From: Acidimicrobiia bacterium
Lineage (GTDB): Bacteria; Actinomycetota; Acidimicrobiia; Acidimicrobiales; AC-14
Reading direction: 5' to 3'
DNA length: 64,000 bases
Assembly (NCBI GenBank): GCA_023265025.1
Contig: JAHFUP010000002.1
Location: forward strand, 1 to 64,000
The notes beneath the pieces are model-generated. The model did not search any database. It was not told the origin of the DNA and was given only the letters and a program-made list of their open reading frames with translations. Of the stretch, positions 36,673-48,676 are shown in pieces. Both the position numbers and the translations under genes were made by a program. Positions within the stretch are counted from its first letter, which is position 1. Each line of letters begins with the position of its first letter.

Positions 36673-38562
36673 ATGACCCCCGAGGCGGCGCTGGAGAAGC
36701 TGGCGGCGACGCTGGAGGGCGGGGGCGAGGTCCGGGCCGGGCAGATCGAGATGGCCCGGGCCGTGGCGACGGCAGTGCGGGAGGAGCGGCCGTTGGTGGT
36801 GCAGGCGGGGACCGGCACCGGCAAGACGTGGGCGTACCTGGTGGGGACGTTGCTCGACCGCGGGAGCCGGCGGGTGGTGATCGCCACCGCCACCAAGGCG
36901 CTCCAGGACCAGCTGGCCGGCAAGGACCTGCCTACGATCGCCGCCGCCGGCCTGCGCAAGGACCTGACCTGGGCCGTGCTCAAGGGCCGCAGCAACTACC
37001 TGTGCCGCCAGGCCGCGGCCGAGGCGTCGCGCGAGGCGGACACGCCGGCGCTGCCCGGCGTGGACACCCGGGGCATCGGCGCCGAGATCACCAAGTTGCT
37101 GGCGTGGGCCACCGACAGCCGGACCGGCGACCGGGCCGAGCTGGACTTCGAGCCCCGACCCCAGGCGTGGGCCTCGGTCAGCGTCGGCTCCGAGGAGTGC
37201 CCCGGCGCGCAGGCCTGCCCCAGCGGCGGTAGCTGCTTCGCCGAAGCGGCCTACGAGCGGGCGCGGGAGGCCGACGTCATCGTCGTCAACCTCCACCTGC
37301 TTGGCGCCCACGTGGCGTCCGGCGGCTTCGTCCTGCCCGAGCACGACGTGGTGATCGTCGACGAGGCGCACGAGACCGAGGACGTCCTGTCGGCCGCACT
37401 CGGCGTGATGATGACGCCCGGCCGCGTCGCCGCCGTGGCTCGGCTGGCGCCGGGGAGCGCGCTCGTCCGCCACCGCGACGCTCTCGACCGGGCCCTCACG
37501 CCGTTCGTCGGCAAGCGGCTGGCCAAGGGGGCGTCCGCCGAGGCGCCGGTGGCCGAGGCCCTCGCCGACCTGGCCCAGGTCGTGCGGGAGGAGCGGGGCG
37601 CCCTCCGGGGCGCGCCCGAAGGGGAGACCCAAGACCAGAAGGCCCGGCGGGAGCGGGCGGCGAAGGCGCTCGACACCCTCGCCGCCGACGTCGACACCGT
37701 GCTGGGCGCCGGCGACGACTACGTGACCTGGGTCGAGTCGTCGGGTGTGGGCAATCAGCCGTCGCTGCGGGTGGCGCCGGTCGACGTCGGCGGCGAGCTG
37801 GCCAAGGTGCTGTGGTCCTCGGCCACGCCGATCCTGACGTCAGCCACCATCCCGCCCGGCATCTCGGCCCGCCTCGGCCTGGCCGGTAGGGCGACGGAGC
37901 TCGACGTCGGCAGCCCGTTCGACTACCGGACCCAGTCCCTTCTGTACGTCCCCAAGCTGCCTGACGTGCGCCACCCGAAGCACGAGGCCGCAGCCCACGA
38001 GGAGCTGGAGTTCCTGCTCACCGCCGCCGGCGGGCGCACACTGGCCCTGTTCACCTCGTGGCGAGCCATGCGCGCCGCCAAGTCCGCCCTCGACGGCCGC
38101 CTGCCGTACACCCTGCTCGCGCAGGACGACCTGCCCAAGCCGGCGCTGATCGAGGCGTTCCGCACCGACGAGTCGTCGTGCCTGTTCGCCACCATGGGGT
38201 TCTGGCAGGGCGTCGACGTCCCCGGCGACGCCTGCTCGCTCGTCGTCATCGACCGGCTGCCGTTCGCCCGCCCCGACGACCCGGTGGCCGAGGCCCGCCG
38301 CGAGCGGGCCGGGCCGATGGCGTTCGCGGTGGTCGACGTGCCCCACGCCGCCATCCGCCTGGCCCAGGGCGCCGGCCGCCTGATCCGAAGCGCGACCGAC
38401 AGGGGCGTCGTGGCCGTCCTCGATCCCCGACTGGCCGAGGCGTCCTACCGCCCCGCCATCCTCGGCGCCCTCCCCCCCATGCGCCGGACACGCGACCGGT
38501 CCGACGTCACCGCCTTCTTCACCTCAAGCCCGGCCGGCGTAGAGCCGATACCTCCTCGGTAG
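36673..38562 (+). CDS. dinG: DinG/XPD-family ATP-dependent helicase
   Basis: The 629-residue superfamily 2 helicase has QAGTGTGKTWAYL (Walker A, near 43) and VIVDEAHETED (DEAH, near 229). Four cysteines at about 111, 176, 181 and 187 (NYLC, ECPGA, ACPSG, SCFAEA) are placed like the iron-sulfur cluster of DinG and XPD. C-terminal motifs include FATMGFWQGVDVPGD and QGAGRLIRSATDRG. Such helicases unwind forked DNA, R-loops or G-quadruplexes. The ATG at 36673 follows the hairpin; GTG at 36664 would lie inside it. Confidence 0.88.
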   Translation: MTPEAALEKLAATLEGGGEVRAGQIEMARAVATAVREERPLVVQAGTGTGKTWAYLVGTLLDRGSRRVVIATATKALQDQLAGKDLPTIAAAGLRKDLTWAVLKGRSNYLCRQAAAEASREADTPALPGVDTRGIGAEITKLLAWATDSRTGDRAELDFEPRPQAWASVSVGSEECPGAQACPSGGSCFAEAAYERAREADVIVVNLHLLGAHVASGGFVLPEHDVVIVDEAHETEDVLSAALGVMMTPGRVAAVARLAPGSALVRHRDALDRALTPFVGKRLAKGASAEAPVAEALADLAQVVREERGALRGAPEGETQDQKARRERAAKALDTLAADVDTVLGAGDDYVTWVESSGVGNQPSLRVAPVDVGGELAKVLWSSATPILTSATIPPGISARLGLAGRATELDVGSPFDYRTQSLLYVPKLPDVRHPKHEAAAHEELEFLLTAAGGRTLALFTSWRAMRAAKSALDGRLPYTLLAQDDLPKPALIEAFRTDESSCLFATMGFWQGVDVPGDACSLVVIDRLPFARPDDPVAEARRERAGPMAFAVVDVPHAAIRLAQGAGRLIRSATDRGVVAVLDPRLAEASYRPAILGALPPMRRTRDRSDVTAFFTSSPAGVEPIPPR

Positions 38563-38597
38563 GTCGTCCTCTTTGAGGCGGCGGATGGGAGACCACG

Positions 38598-41500
38598 ATG
38601 CGGTGGACCGGTGTTCGGGGCGGGGCGACTGTCGCCCTGCTGCTGGCGACGGCCGTCGTCGGGCTCGGCGCCGGCCCGGCGCACGCAGCCGCGACGATCA
38701 ACGTCCCGGCGGCCCAGCCCACCATCCAGGCGGGCATCGACGCGGCGGTGAACGGCGACACCGTGGCCGTCGCCGCGGGCATCTACCACGAGCACATCGA
38801 CTTCAAGGGCAAGGCCATCGAGGTCAAGAGCCTCGCCGGCCCGGTGAGCACCACCATCGACGGGGACAACACCTCGGTCGTCGTGGTCTTCAAGACCGGT
38901 GAGACCCGTGCCTCGGTCCTGCGGGGCTTCACCGTCACCCACGGCGTCATACCGACGGTGGGAGGCCCCGGGCTGATCGCCGGCGCCGGCATCGGCATCG
39001 GCAACGCCTCCCCGACCATCATCGGCAACGTCATCACCGACAACGACGGGTCGACCCATTCGGGAGCCGGTATCGGCGCCGTCGGTGCTCCGCTGATCCA
39101 GGACAACGTGATCGTCGGCAACCACACGGGCCCGCTGGGCGCCGCCGGCGGCATCATCGCGGGCGGCGGCGCAGAGATCATCGGCAACCGGATCGAGAAC
39201 AACGTGGCCGGCGGTGGCGGGGGGATGATCCTCTACGGCGGCACGCCTGTCGTCCGGGACAACATCATCCGTGGCAACCACGCCGGGAACTACGACGGTG
39301 GCGGCGTGACCTTCAACGGACCCGGCACCTTGTTCGTCGACAACCTGGTCGAGGGCAACATCGCCGATGTCCGGGGCGGTGGGGTGGCGTGGATGGACAC
39401 CGGGACGACCAACGTGCCCGTCCTCCTGAACAACACGATCGTCGGGAATCAGGCACCGACCGGCTCGGCCGTTGCCGGCCTGAGCGGCGGGGCCAAGCTG
39501 GCCGGCAACGTCGTCGTGGGCGCCTCCGCCACCAGCCTGGTGCATTGCGTCGGCAACGCCCCGCAGTCGACCATGTTCACGTTCAACGACGTGCACAACG
39601 GGACGGCATCGTCGCCCTACGCCGGCTGTGCCGACCCCACCGGTACCGGTGGCAACATCTCGGCCGACCCGCTCTTCGTCGCCCCCGCCGCGTCGCCGGC
39701 CGACTACCACCTGCAGGCCGGGTCGCCGGCCATCGATGCCGCTGACAACGCCGCGGCGGGCCTTCCGTCGACGGACCTCTCGGGATCGCCCCGCGTCCTC
39801 GACGGCAACGGCGACGGCAGTGCCGTGGTCGACATGGGGGCATACGAAGCGGGGACAGCGCGCACGATCAACGTGCCCGCCACCCAGCCGACCATCCAGG
39901 CCGCCATCGACGGTGCGACATACGGCGAGACCGTGGTCGTCGCCCCGGGCGCCTACCACGAGCACATCGACTTCAAGGGCAAGGCCATCGAGGTCAAGAG
40001 CTCCGCCGGCCCGTCGGTCACCACCATCGACGGGGACGGAACAGGGATAGTGGTCCGCTTCAAGACCGGCGAGACCCGGGCGTCGGTCCTGCGCGGCTTC
40101 ACCGTCACCGGCGGCCTCCAGCCGCCGATGGAGAACGGGTTCGCCGGCGGGGGCATCCGGGTGCAGGACGCGTCGCCCACCATCGCCGGCAACGTCGTCA
40201 CAGCCAACACCGGATCGGGCATCGGCGTGTTGGGCGGCTCGCCCCTCATCCAGGACAACGTGATCACGGCCAACACCACCCCCTACGACGGGGGAGGCAT
40301 CTGGGCCGGGAGCAGCAGTGAGATCGTCGGCAACCGCATCGAGGACAACGCCGGCGACACCGCCGCCGGCCTGGTGGTCTTCGGGACGACCGTCGTCCGG
40401 GGCAACGTCATCCGAGGCAACCAGGCGGTCGGTTCCCACGGCGGCGGCGGCGGCCTCACCATGTACGGGGGCCTGGCCGTGGGCAATCTCATCGCCGACA
40501 ACACGGCACTGGTCGGTGGATACGCCATGGGCGGCGGAGTGCTTTTGCAGGGGTCCTCCATTCAGCTGCTCCAGAACACCTTCGCGGGCAACGCCGCGCC
40601 GACGGGCTCGGCGATCGCCAACATCGGCGTCGGGGGCACCATCTCGGGCAACATCTTTGCGGGCCCGGCCGGCACGGGCGTGGTCCACTGCGGCGGCAAC
40701 TACGCGACCTACTTCCAGTTCAACGACGTGTTCAACGGGACGGCGTCGAGGTTCCAGGACTGCGGGTGGGACATCACCGGGTACTTCGGCAACATCTCCG
40801 CCGACCCGCTGTTCATGTCGGCCACCGACCGACGGCTTCAGGCCGGCTCGCCGGCCATGGACGCCGGCGACCCGGCCGTCACCGGACTTCCCACCACCGA
40901 CCTGGCCGGCGCACCCCGGGTCACCGACGGCAACGGCGATGGGCTGGCGGTTGTCGACATGGGAGCGTACGAGGCGCCGGCGATGGCGATCGTCGGCAGC
41001 CGCTACCACCCGCTGCAGCCCTCAAGGATCCTCGACACCCGATTCGGTATGGGCGGCACCGGCCCGCTGGGGTCGGCGGCCACCATGAACCTCCAGGTCA
41101 CCGGCGCCGGCGGCATTCCCGCGGCCGGCGTTTCGGCGGTCGTGCTCAACGTGACCGTCACGCAGCCCACCGCACCGAGTTTCCTGACGGCCTGGCCGGC
41201 GGGGGCGCCTTTCCCGCTTGCGGCCAACCTCAACTTCGTCGCCGGCCAGACGGTGCCCAACCTGGTGACGGTGAAGGTCGGCGCGGGCGGGCAGGTGAGC
41301 CTCTACAACGCGGCCGGGGCGACCGATATCGTCGTCGATGTCGCCGGCTGGTACGGCGAGGCCGGCGCCACGGCCGGCTCCCGCTTCACAAGCGTCGTCC
41401 CTTCTCGCGTCCTGGACACCCGCTTCGGGGTGGGCGCCCCGTTCGCGCTGGGCGCGGCGGACAGCGTCGACCTGCAGGTCACCGGCATGGGCGGCGTGCC

Positions 41501-42122
41501 GGCCGCCGGCGTCTCCGCGGTGATCCTGAACGTCACGGTGACCCAGCCCACCGCACCCAGCTTCCTCACGGCGTGGCCGACCGGCTCGCCCTTCCCGTTG
41601 GCGGCCAACCTCAACTACGTCGCCGGCCAGACGGTGCCCAACCTCGTCGTGGTGAAGGTCGGCGACGGCGGCAAGGTCAGCCTCTACAACGCCGCCGGGT
41701 CGACCCACGTCGTCGCGGACGTCGCCGGCTGGTTCGGCGAGGACGGCGTCCCGGGCGCCGCCGGCTACACCAGCGTGGTCCCCTCCCGCATCCTCGACAC
41801 CCGCTTCGACCCTGGTCGGACGGCCCTGGGGCCCGGCTCGGTCCTTGACCTCCAGGTCACGGGGCGGGGTGGCATTCCCGCCGCCGGCGTGTCGGCCGTC
41901 GTGCTCAACGTCACCGTCACCCAACCCACGGCCCCGAGCTTCCTCACCGCCTGGCCGACCGGCGACCCGTTCCCTCTGGCGGCCAACCTGAACTACGTGG
42001 CCGGCGATACTGTCCCCAATCTGGTGGTGGTCAAAGTGGGCGCCGGCGGCCTGATCAGCCTCTACAACGCGGCGGGGTCGACCCACCTGGTCGCCGATGT
42101 CGCCGGGTGGTTCTCGGCCTGA
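38598..42122 (+). CDS. Secreted right-handed beta-helix protein with three C-terminal repeats
   Basis: The 1174-residue protein has a Sec signal (VALLLATAVVGLGAGPAHAA). Two homologous parallel beta-helix modules follow, about residues 33-415 and 422-795, each opening INVPA.QPTIQA.IDGA and containing HEHIDFKGKAIEVKS, typical of pectate-lyase-like or NosD-like folds. Three repeats of about 120-130 residues end the protein (starting near 797, 928 and 1055), each with 'PSRiLDTRF', 'AAGVSAVVLNVTVTQPTAPS', 'NLNYVAGQTVPNL' and a final 'DVAGWF'. These repeats are common at the C-termini of secreted actinobacterial proteins. A sugar-polymer-binding or surface role is inference; no catalytic set was recognised. 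Confidence 0.82.
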   Translation: MRWTGVRGGATVALLLATAVVGLGAGPAHAAATINVPAAQPTIQAGIDAAVNGDTVAVAAGIYHEHIDFKGKAIEVKSLAGPVSTTIDGDNTSVVVVFKTGETRASVLRGFTVTHGVIPTVGGPGLIAGAGIGIGNASPTIIGNVITDNDGSTHSGAGIGAVGAPLIQDNVIVGNHTGPLGAAGGIIAGGGAEIIGNRIENNVAGGGGGMILYGGTPVVRDNIIRGNHAGNYDGGGVTFNGPGTLFVDNLVEGNIADVRGGGVAWMDTGTTNVPVLLNNTIVGNQAPTGSAVAGLSGGAKLAGNVVVGASATSLVHCVGNAPQSTMFTFNDVHNGTASSPYAGCADPTGTGGNISADPLFVAPAASPADYHLQAGSPAIDAADNAAAGLPSTDLSGSPRVLDGNGDGSAVVDMGAYEAGTARTINVPATQPTIQAAIDGATYGETVVVAPGAYHEHIDFKGKAIEVKSSAGPSVTTIDGDGTGIVVRFKTGETRASVLRGFTVTGGLQPPMENGFAGGGIRVQDASPTIAGNVVTANTGSGIGVLGGSPLIQDNVITANTTPYDGGGIWAGSSSEIVGNRIEDNAGDTAAGLVVFGTTVVRGNVIRGNQAVGSHGGGGGLTMYGGLAVGNLIADNTALVGGYAMGGGVLLQGSSIQLLQNTFAGNAAPTGSAIANIGVGGTISGNIFAGPAGTGVVHCGGNYATYFQFNDVFNGTASRFQDCGWDITGYFGNISADPLFMSATDRRLQAGSPAMDAGDPAVTGLPTTDLAGAPRVTDGNGDGLAVVDMGAYEAPAMAIVGSRYHPLQPSRILDTRFGMGGTGPLGSAATMNLQVTGAGGIPAAGVSAVVLNVTVTQPTAPSFLTAWPAGAPFPLAANLNFVAGQTVPNLVTVKVGAGGQVSLYNAAGATDIVVDVAGWYGEAGATAGSRFTSVVPSRVLDTRFGVGAPFALGAADSVDLQVTGMGGVPAAGVSAVILNVTVTQPTAPSFLTAWPTGSPFPLAANLNYVAGQTVPNLVVVKVGDGGKVSLYNAAGSTHVVADVAGWFGEDGVPGAAGYTSVVPSRILDTRFDPGRTALGPGSVLDLQVTGRGGIPAAGVSAVVLNVTVTQPTAPSFLTAWPTGDPFPLAANLNYVAGDTVPNLVVVKVGAGGLISLYNAAGSTHLVADVAGWFSA
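38783..40001 (+). repeat. Internal duplication in the beta-helix gene
   Basis: The 49 bases at 38783-38831 recur identically at 39953-40001, exactly 1170 bases (390 codons) apart, within two homologous modules. The flanking sequence is similar but diverged, so the match marks either strong local constraint or recent gene conversion between modules. Confidence 0.75.
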
Positions 42123-42125
42123 GCC

Positions 42126-42770
42126 TCACGGCGTCGGCGACGCCGTCCGGGCCTCCGGGTCGGCGAGCCACACCAGTTCCGCCGGCGTCAGCCTGCCTTC
42201 GCCGTCGACCTCGTACCAGCGACCGGACAGGTTGTCGATGCTCTGCGGTATCAGCCCGAGGAGCCGGTCGAGATTGCGGATCAGCGCCCCGTGGCTGACG
42301 AGCAGCAGGCGGTCGCCGGGCGACGCCGAGGCCGCGGCCCGTAGCAGCGCCAGCCGGGCCCGCTCGGTGAGGTCGGCGCGCAGCTCGCCGCCGGGCGTCG
42401 ACTCGCTCCGACCCTCCGACCAGTCCGCCAGCGCGCCCGGGGCGCGGGCCCTGATCTCGGCTCGGGTCAGGCCCTGCCACTCCCCGACGTCGATCTCCTG
42501 CAGCTCGGGGTCGATCTCCACCGCCAGCCCGAGCGCCTCGCCGAGGATCTCGGCCGTGCGGCGGGCGCGCTGGAGGTGCGAGGAGACGAGGCGGCTGAAG
42601 TCGCCGGCCGCCAAGCGAGCTGCCGCCTCGCGAGCCTGGGCCTCGCCGAGGGTTGACAGCGGGACGTCGGCCCGGCCCTGCCACCGGCCGTCGGCGTTCC
42701 AAGTGGACTGGCCGTGGCGGAGGAGGAGGAGACGGCGGGGCGCCTGCCCGTCGGAGGAGTGGCGGTTCAC
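42126..42770 (-). CDS. Histidine phosphatase family protein (phosphoglycerate mutase-like)
   Basis: The 214-residue enzyme has the catalytic LLLRHGQSTWNADGRWQG near the N-terminus, the second basic site SSHLQRARRTAEIL, catalytic Glu in EIDVGEWQGLTRAEI, and the second His in LLLVSHGALIRNL. It removes phosphate from a small molecule; in actinobacteria relatives act on sugar phosphates, glucosyl-3-phosphoglycerate or alpha-ribazole phosphate, and the sequence does not decide. The GTG start at 42770 is preceded by TACCTT at 7 bases, a leaderless signature. It converges on the beta-helix gene. Confidence 0.87.
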   Translation of the reverse strand: MNRHSSDGQAPRRLLLLRHGQSTWNADGRWQGRADVPLSTLGEAQAREAAARLAAGDFSRLVSSHLQRARRTAEILGEALGLAVEIDPELQEIDVGEWQGLTRAEIRARAPGALADWSEGRSESTPGGELRADLTERARLALLRAAASASPGDRLLLVSHGALIRNLDRLLGLIPQSIDNLSGRWYEVDGEGRLTPAELVWLADPEARTASPTP

Positions 42771-42777
42771 GCCGGAG

Positions 42778-42783
42778 AAGGTA
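42778..42783 (-). promoter_or_regulatory. Leaderless -10 box of the histidine phosphatase gene
   Basis: Minus strand TACCTT ends 7 bases before the GTG at 42770 and no Shine-Dalgarno sequence lies between. Confidence 0.4.
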
Positions 42784-42938
42784 GGGGATGGTGGGGCCGA
42801 CTGGACTCCCTGGCGGGGTGGGGCCCAGCATGTGCCGGCCCCACCATCTCCCTGTTGCGGCTTGGCGGGGTGCCGCCCTCCATGTGTCGGCAGCAGCCCA
42901 CAAAGCTTTAGGGCCAAAATGGGATTGCGTAAGGGCGG

Positions 42939-42944
42939 TACACT
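42939..42944 (+). promoter_or_regulatory. Probable -10 box of purA
   Basis: TACACT lies 36 bases before the purA GTG, which has its own TTAGGAG ribosome-binding site. No good -35 hexamer is seen at 16-18 bases. The spacer from 42784 to 42980 otherwise holds no gene. Confidence 0.4.
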
Positions 42945-42971
42945 GCTCGGACCGCCGTAGAAAATTCTTAG

Positions 42972-45568
<2,597 letters not shown>

Positions 45569-45590
45569 TTTCACACAACGGGAGGATCGA

Positions 45591-46025
45591 ATGAAGGTCG
45601 CCGTGCTCATGGGGTCGCCGAACGACCAGCCCAAGATGGCGCCGGCCACGGCGACGCTCGGCGAGTTCGGGATCGAGGCCGACGAGCGGGTCATGTCGGC
45701 CCACCGCACACCCATGGCGGTCGCCGACTTCGCCCGCAGCGCCCGGGAGAACGGGTACACGGCGATCATCTGCGGCGCCGGCATGGCCGCCCACCTGGCC
45801 GGCGCCGTAGCCGCGAACACCACGCTCCCGGTCATCGGCGTGCCCCTTTCCGGCGGGGCGCTCAACGGGGTCGACGCCCTCTACGCGACTGTGCAGATGC
45901 CCAAGGGCATCCCGGTGGCGACGGTGGCGATCGACGGCGCCATGAACGCCGCCCTGCTCGTCGTGCAGATGCTGGCCATCACCGACGCCGGCATGGCGAA
46001 GCAGCTCGACGACCGGCGTACATGA
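45591..46025 (+). CDS. purE: N5-carboxyaminoimidazole ribonucleotide mutase
   Basis: The 144-residue enzyme rearranges N5-CAIR to CAIR. It has VAVLMGSPNDQPKM, MSAHRTPMAVADFA (active-site His), IICGAGMAAHLAGAVAA and MPKGIPVATVAIDGAMNAAL. Where most PurE have GSxSD the sequence reads GSPND, keeping Asp. It is shorter than the usual 160 residues. GGGAGGA precedes the ATG. The partner PurK, needed for class I PurE, is not in the window. Confidence 0.93.
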   Translation: MKVAVLMGSPNDQPKMAPATATLGEFGIEADERVMSAHRTPMAVADFARSARENGYTAIICGAGMAAHLAGAVAANTTLPVIGVPLSGGALNGVDALYATVQMPKGIPVATVAIDGAMNAALLVVQMLAITDAGMAKQLDDRRT

Positions 46026-47440
46026 CGATTCCCGACGTCCTGGCGTCCCGCTACGCCTCCAACGAGATGGTCGAGCTGTGGTCGCCGGCGCACAAGGTCG
46101 TCCTGGAGCGCCGGTTGTGGATCGCCGTGCTGAAGGCCCAGCGGGACCTCGGCGTCGAGGTGCCGGCCGGCGTCGTCGAGGCCTACGAGGCGGTCGTCGA
46201 CGACGTGGACCTGGAGTCGATCCAGGGGAGGGAGCGCGTCAGCCGCCACGACGTGAAGGCCCGGATCGAGGAGTTCTGCGCCCTTGCCGGGCATGAGCAC
46301 ATCCACAAGGGCATGACGTCGCGGGACTTGACCGAGAACGTCGAGCAGCTCCAGATCCGCCGGTCGCTCCGGCTCGTCCGGGACCGCATGGTGGCCGCCG
46401 TCGCCCGGCTGGGCCGCCTGGCCGCCGGGCACGCCGACCTGGTCATGGTGGGCCGCAGCCACAATGTCGCCGCCCAGGCGACCACGCTCGGCAAGCGCTT
46501 CGCCAGCGCCGGCGACGAGCTGCTGGTCGCCCTGGCCAGAGTCGACGACCTGCTGGCCCGCTACCCGCTGCGGGGCATCACCGGCCCCATGGGCACGGCC
46601 CAGGACATGCTCGACCTCCTCGGCGGCGACCCGGTCAAGCTGGCCAGGCTCCAGGAGACGGTGGCCGGCTACCTGGGCTTCGACCAGGCGTTCATCTCCA
46701 CCGGGCAGATCTATCCCCGCTCCCTCGACCTCGACGTGGTGTCGGCGCTGGCGCAGGCGGCGGCGGCGCCGTCGTCGCTGGCCACCACGATCAGATTGAT
46801 GGCCGGCCACGAACTGGTCACCGAGGGCTTCGCCGCCGGCCAGGTGGGGTCCTCGGCCATGCCCCACAAGATGAACGCCCGCACCTGCGAGCGCATCACC
46901 GGCCTGAACGTCGTCCTGTCAGGATTCCTCAATATGGTCTCAGGGGTCAGTGGCCACCAGTGGAACGAGGGCGACGTCTCCGACTCGGTCGTCCGCCGGG
47001 TGGCCCTGCCCGGCGCCTTCTTCGCAACCGACGGCCTCTACCAGGGCTTCCTCACCGTCCTCGACGAGCTGGCGCCCTTCCCGGCCGTCATCGAGCGCGA
47101 GCTGGCCCGGGACCTGCCGTTCCTCGCCACCACCAAGCTGCTGATGGCGGCGGTCCGCAACGGGGTGGGCAGGGAGCAGGCCCACCACGTCGTCAAGGAG
47201 CACGCCGTGGCTGCCGCCCTGGCCCGCCGTGAGAAGGCCGGCGATGACGACCTCCTGGAGCGGCTGGCCGGCGACGAGCGTCTCGGCCTCACCCGTGACG
47301 ACCTGGCCGCCACGGTGGCGGACCGGATCACCTTCACCGGGGCGGCCGCCGGCCAGGTGGCGGCGTTCGTGGAGCAGGCCGAGGCGTTGGCTGTCCGCTT
47401 CCCGGAAGCCGCTGGGTACCGACCGGAGCCCATCCTGTGA
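46022..47440 (+). CDS. purB: Adenylosuccinate lyase
   Basis: The 472-residue enzyme acts twice in purine synthesis, splitting SAICAR and adenylosuccinate with release of fumarate. The superfamily signature is GSSAMPHKMNARTCER; the first conserved region is HEHIHKGMTSRDLTEN and the second VGRSHNVAAQATTLGKRF. The ATG overlaps the purE stop (ATGA). It is a full-length PurB. Confidence 0.95.
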   Translation: MTIPDVLASRYASNEMVELWSPAHKVVLERRLWIAVLKAQRDLGVEVPAGVVEAYEAVVDDVDLESIQGRERVSRHDVKARIEEFCALAGHEHIHKGMTSRDLTENVEQLQIRRSLRLVRDRMVAAVARLGRLAAGHADLVMVGRSHNVAAQATTLGKRFASAGDELLVALARVDDLLARYPLRGITGPMGTAQDMLDLLGGDPVKLARLQETVAGYLGFDQAFISTGQIYPRSLDLDVVSALAQAAAAPSSLATTIRLMAGHELVTEGFAAGQVGSSAMPHKMNARTCERITGLNVVLSGFLNMVSGVSGHQWNEGDVSDSVVRRVALPGAFFATDGLYQGFLTVLDELAPFPAVIERELARDLPFLATTKLLMAAVRNGVGREQAHHVVKEHAVAAALARREKAGDDDLLERLAGDERLGLTRDDLAATVADRITFTGAAAGQVAAFVEQAEALAVRFPEAAGYRPEPIL

Positions 47441-47591
47441 AATCGCCTCGCAAGCAGAGCTTGCTCGGCGAGGTGTTCGCGCTCCGGCCGCCCGGCGGAG
47501 CCGGTCGGCCTCCGCCGTCGCCTTGCTCCGGCAGCCGGCGCGGCGGCTGCGCCGGCGTGGGCGTCCCCCGGGTGATTGGTAGTTTGCCGGG
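47441..47591 (+). promoter_or_regulatory. purB-purC spacer with hairpin and leaderless purC promoter
   Basis: The spacer contains GCAAGCAGAGCTTGC (6-bp stem, AGA loop) and GC-rich palindromic stretches, possibly a terminator for purB. TAGTTT (47580-47585) lies 6 bases before the purC GTG, with no Shine-Dalgarno sequence, so purC probably has its own leaderless promoter. Confidence 0.5.
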
Positions 47592-48425
47592 GTGAACCTC
47601 CTCTACTCCGGCAAGGTCCGCGACATCTACGACGCTGGCGACGACCGGCTGCTCATGGTCACGTCGGACCGCATCTCCGCCTTCGACGTCGTCCTCGACG
47701 AGCCCATCCCCCACAAGGGCCGGGTCCTGACCGCCCTCACCGCCTTCTGGCTCGACCAGGTCGACGACATCATTCCCAACCACCTCATCTCTGTCGACGG
47801 GGCGTCGATGCTGGTGCGTAAGGCGGAGATGCTCCCCATCGAGTGCATCGTCCGGGGCTACCTGTCCGGCTCGGCCTGGAAGGAGTACTCGACGAAGGGA
47901 ACCGTCCACGGTATGCCGGTGCCGCCGGGTCTCCGCCAGTCCGATCAGCTGCCCGACCCGATCTTCACGCCGTCGACCAAGGCCGCGGTCGGCGACCACG
48001 ACGAGAACATCTCCTTCGACCAGGCTGCGGACATCGTCGGCCGGGATGTGGCCGCCGAGGCCGGCGCCCTGAGCCTGCGGGTCTACGAGCGGGCGTTTGC
48101 CCCGGCCGCGGCGGCGGGCATCATCATCGCCGACACCAAGTTTGAGCTGGGGTGGATCGACGGGCGACTGGCTCTGTGCGACGAGGTCCTCACCCCCGAC
48201 TCGTCTCGGTTCTGGGAGGCGTCCACGTGGGAGCCGGGCACCACGCCGCCCTCCTTCGACAAGCAGCCCGTCCGCGACTGGCTGGAGAGCACGGGGTGGG
48301 ACAAGCGCCCGCCGGCGCCGGCCCTCCCCCCCGAGGTCGTCCAGGCGACGAGCGACAGGTACGTGTCAGCCTATGAACGGCTGACCGGCAAGCTGTTCGA
48401 TACGACTCCGCCCGTGGCAGGGTGA
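47592..48425 (+). CDS. purC: SAICAR synthetase
   Basis: The 277-residue enzyme couples CAIR with aspartate using ATP. It contains YSGKVRDIYDAGDDRLLMV, SDRISAFDVVLDEPIPHKG, VRGYLSGSAWKEYSTKGTV and DTKFELGWIDGRLALCDEVL, all family signatures. The GTG start is supported by a TAGTTT box 6 bases upstream. purS overlaps its stop by four bases (GTGA). Confidence 0.95.
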   Translation: MNLLYSGKVRDIYDAGDDRLLMVTSDRISAFDVVLDEPIPHKGRVLTALTAFWLDQVDDIIPNHLISVDGASMLVRKAEMLPIECIVRGYLSGSAWKEYSTKGTVHGMPVPPGLRQSDQLPDPIFTPSTKAAVGDHDENISFDQAADIVGRDVAAEAGALSLRVYERAFAPAAAAGIIIADTKFELGWIDGRLALCDEVLTPDSSRFWEASTWEPGTTPPSFDKQPVRDWLESTGWDKRPPAPALPPEVVQATSDRYVSAYERLTGKLFDTTPPVAG

Positions 48426-48676
48426 CGCTCATGCGCTTCCCCGTCCTCGTCGAAGTTCGCCTGCGGCCCGGCATCGCCGACCCGCAAGGCGCCACCATCC
48501 AGCGGGCGCTGCCGGCGCTGGGCTTCGCCGGCGTGGCTGAGGTCCGGGTCGGCAAGGCCATCCGCTTCACCGTCGAGGCCACCGACGCGGCCGCGGCGCG
48601 CGGGCAGGTCGACGAGCTGTGCCAGCGTCTGCTCGCGAACCCGGTGATCGAAGACACGGCGGTGACGATCGGATGA
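48422..48676 (+). CDS. purS: FGAM synthase subunit PurS
   Basis: The 84-residue protein is the small structural subunit that joins PurQ and PurL into formylglycinamidine synthase. Typical features are VEVRLRPGIADPQGATIQRA, LGFAGVAEVRVGKAIRFTVE and a final NPVIEDTAV. GTG at 48422 overlaps the purC stop; an ATG three codons later is an alternative. purQ overlaps its stop. Confidence 0.93.
   Translation: MTLMRFPVLVEVRLRPGIADPQGATIQRALPALGFAGVAEVRVGKAIRFTVEATDAAAARGQVDELCQRLLANPVIEDTAVTIG

Noticed and set aside
39539-39556. Further copy of the GTGCATT motif in the beta-helix gene
   Set aside because: Only GTGCATTG matches; the rest of the motif is absent and the bases are ordinary coding sequence.
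38445-41009. 854-codon minus-strand frame
   Set aside because: It is antisense to the repeat-rich beta-helix gene and mirrors its repeats; the plus-strand protein has a signal peptide and real domains.
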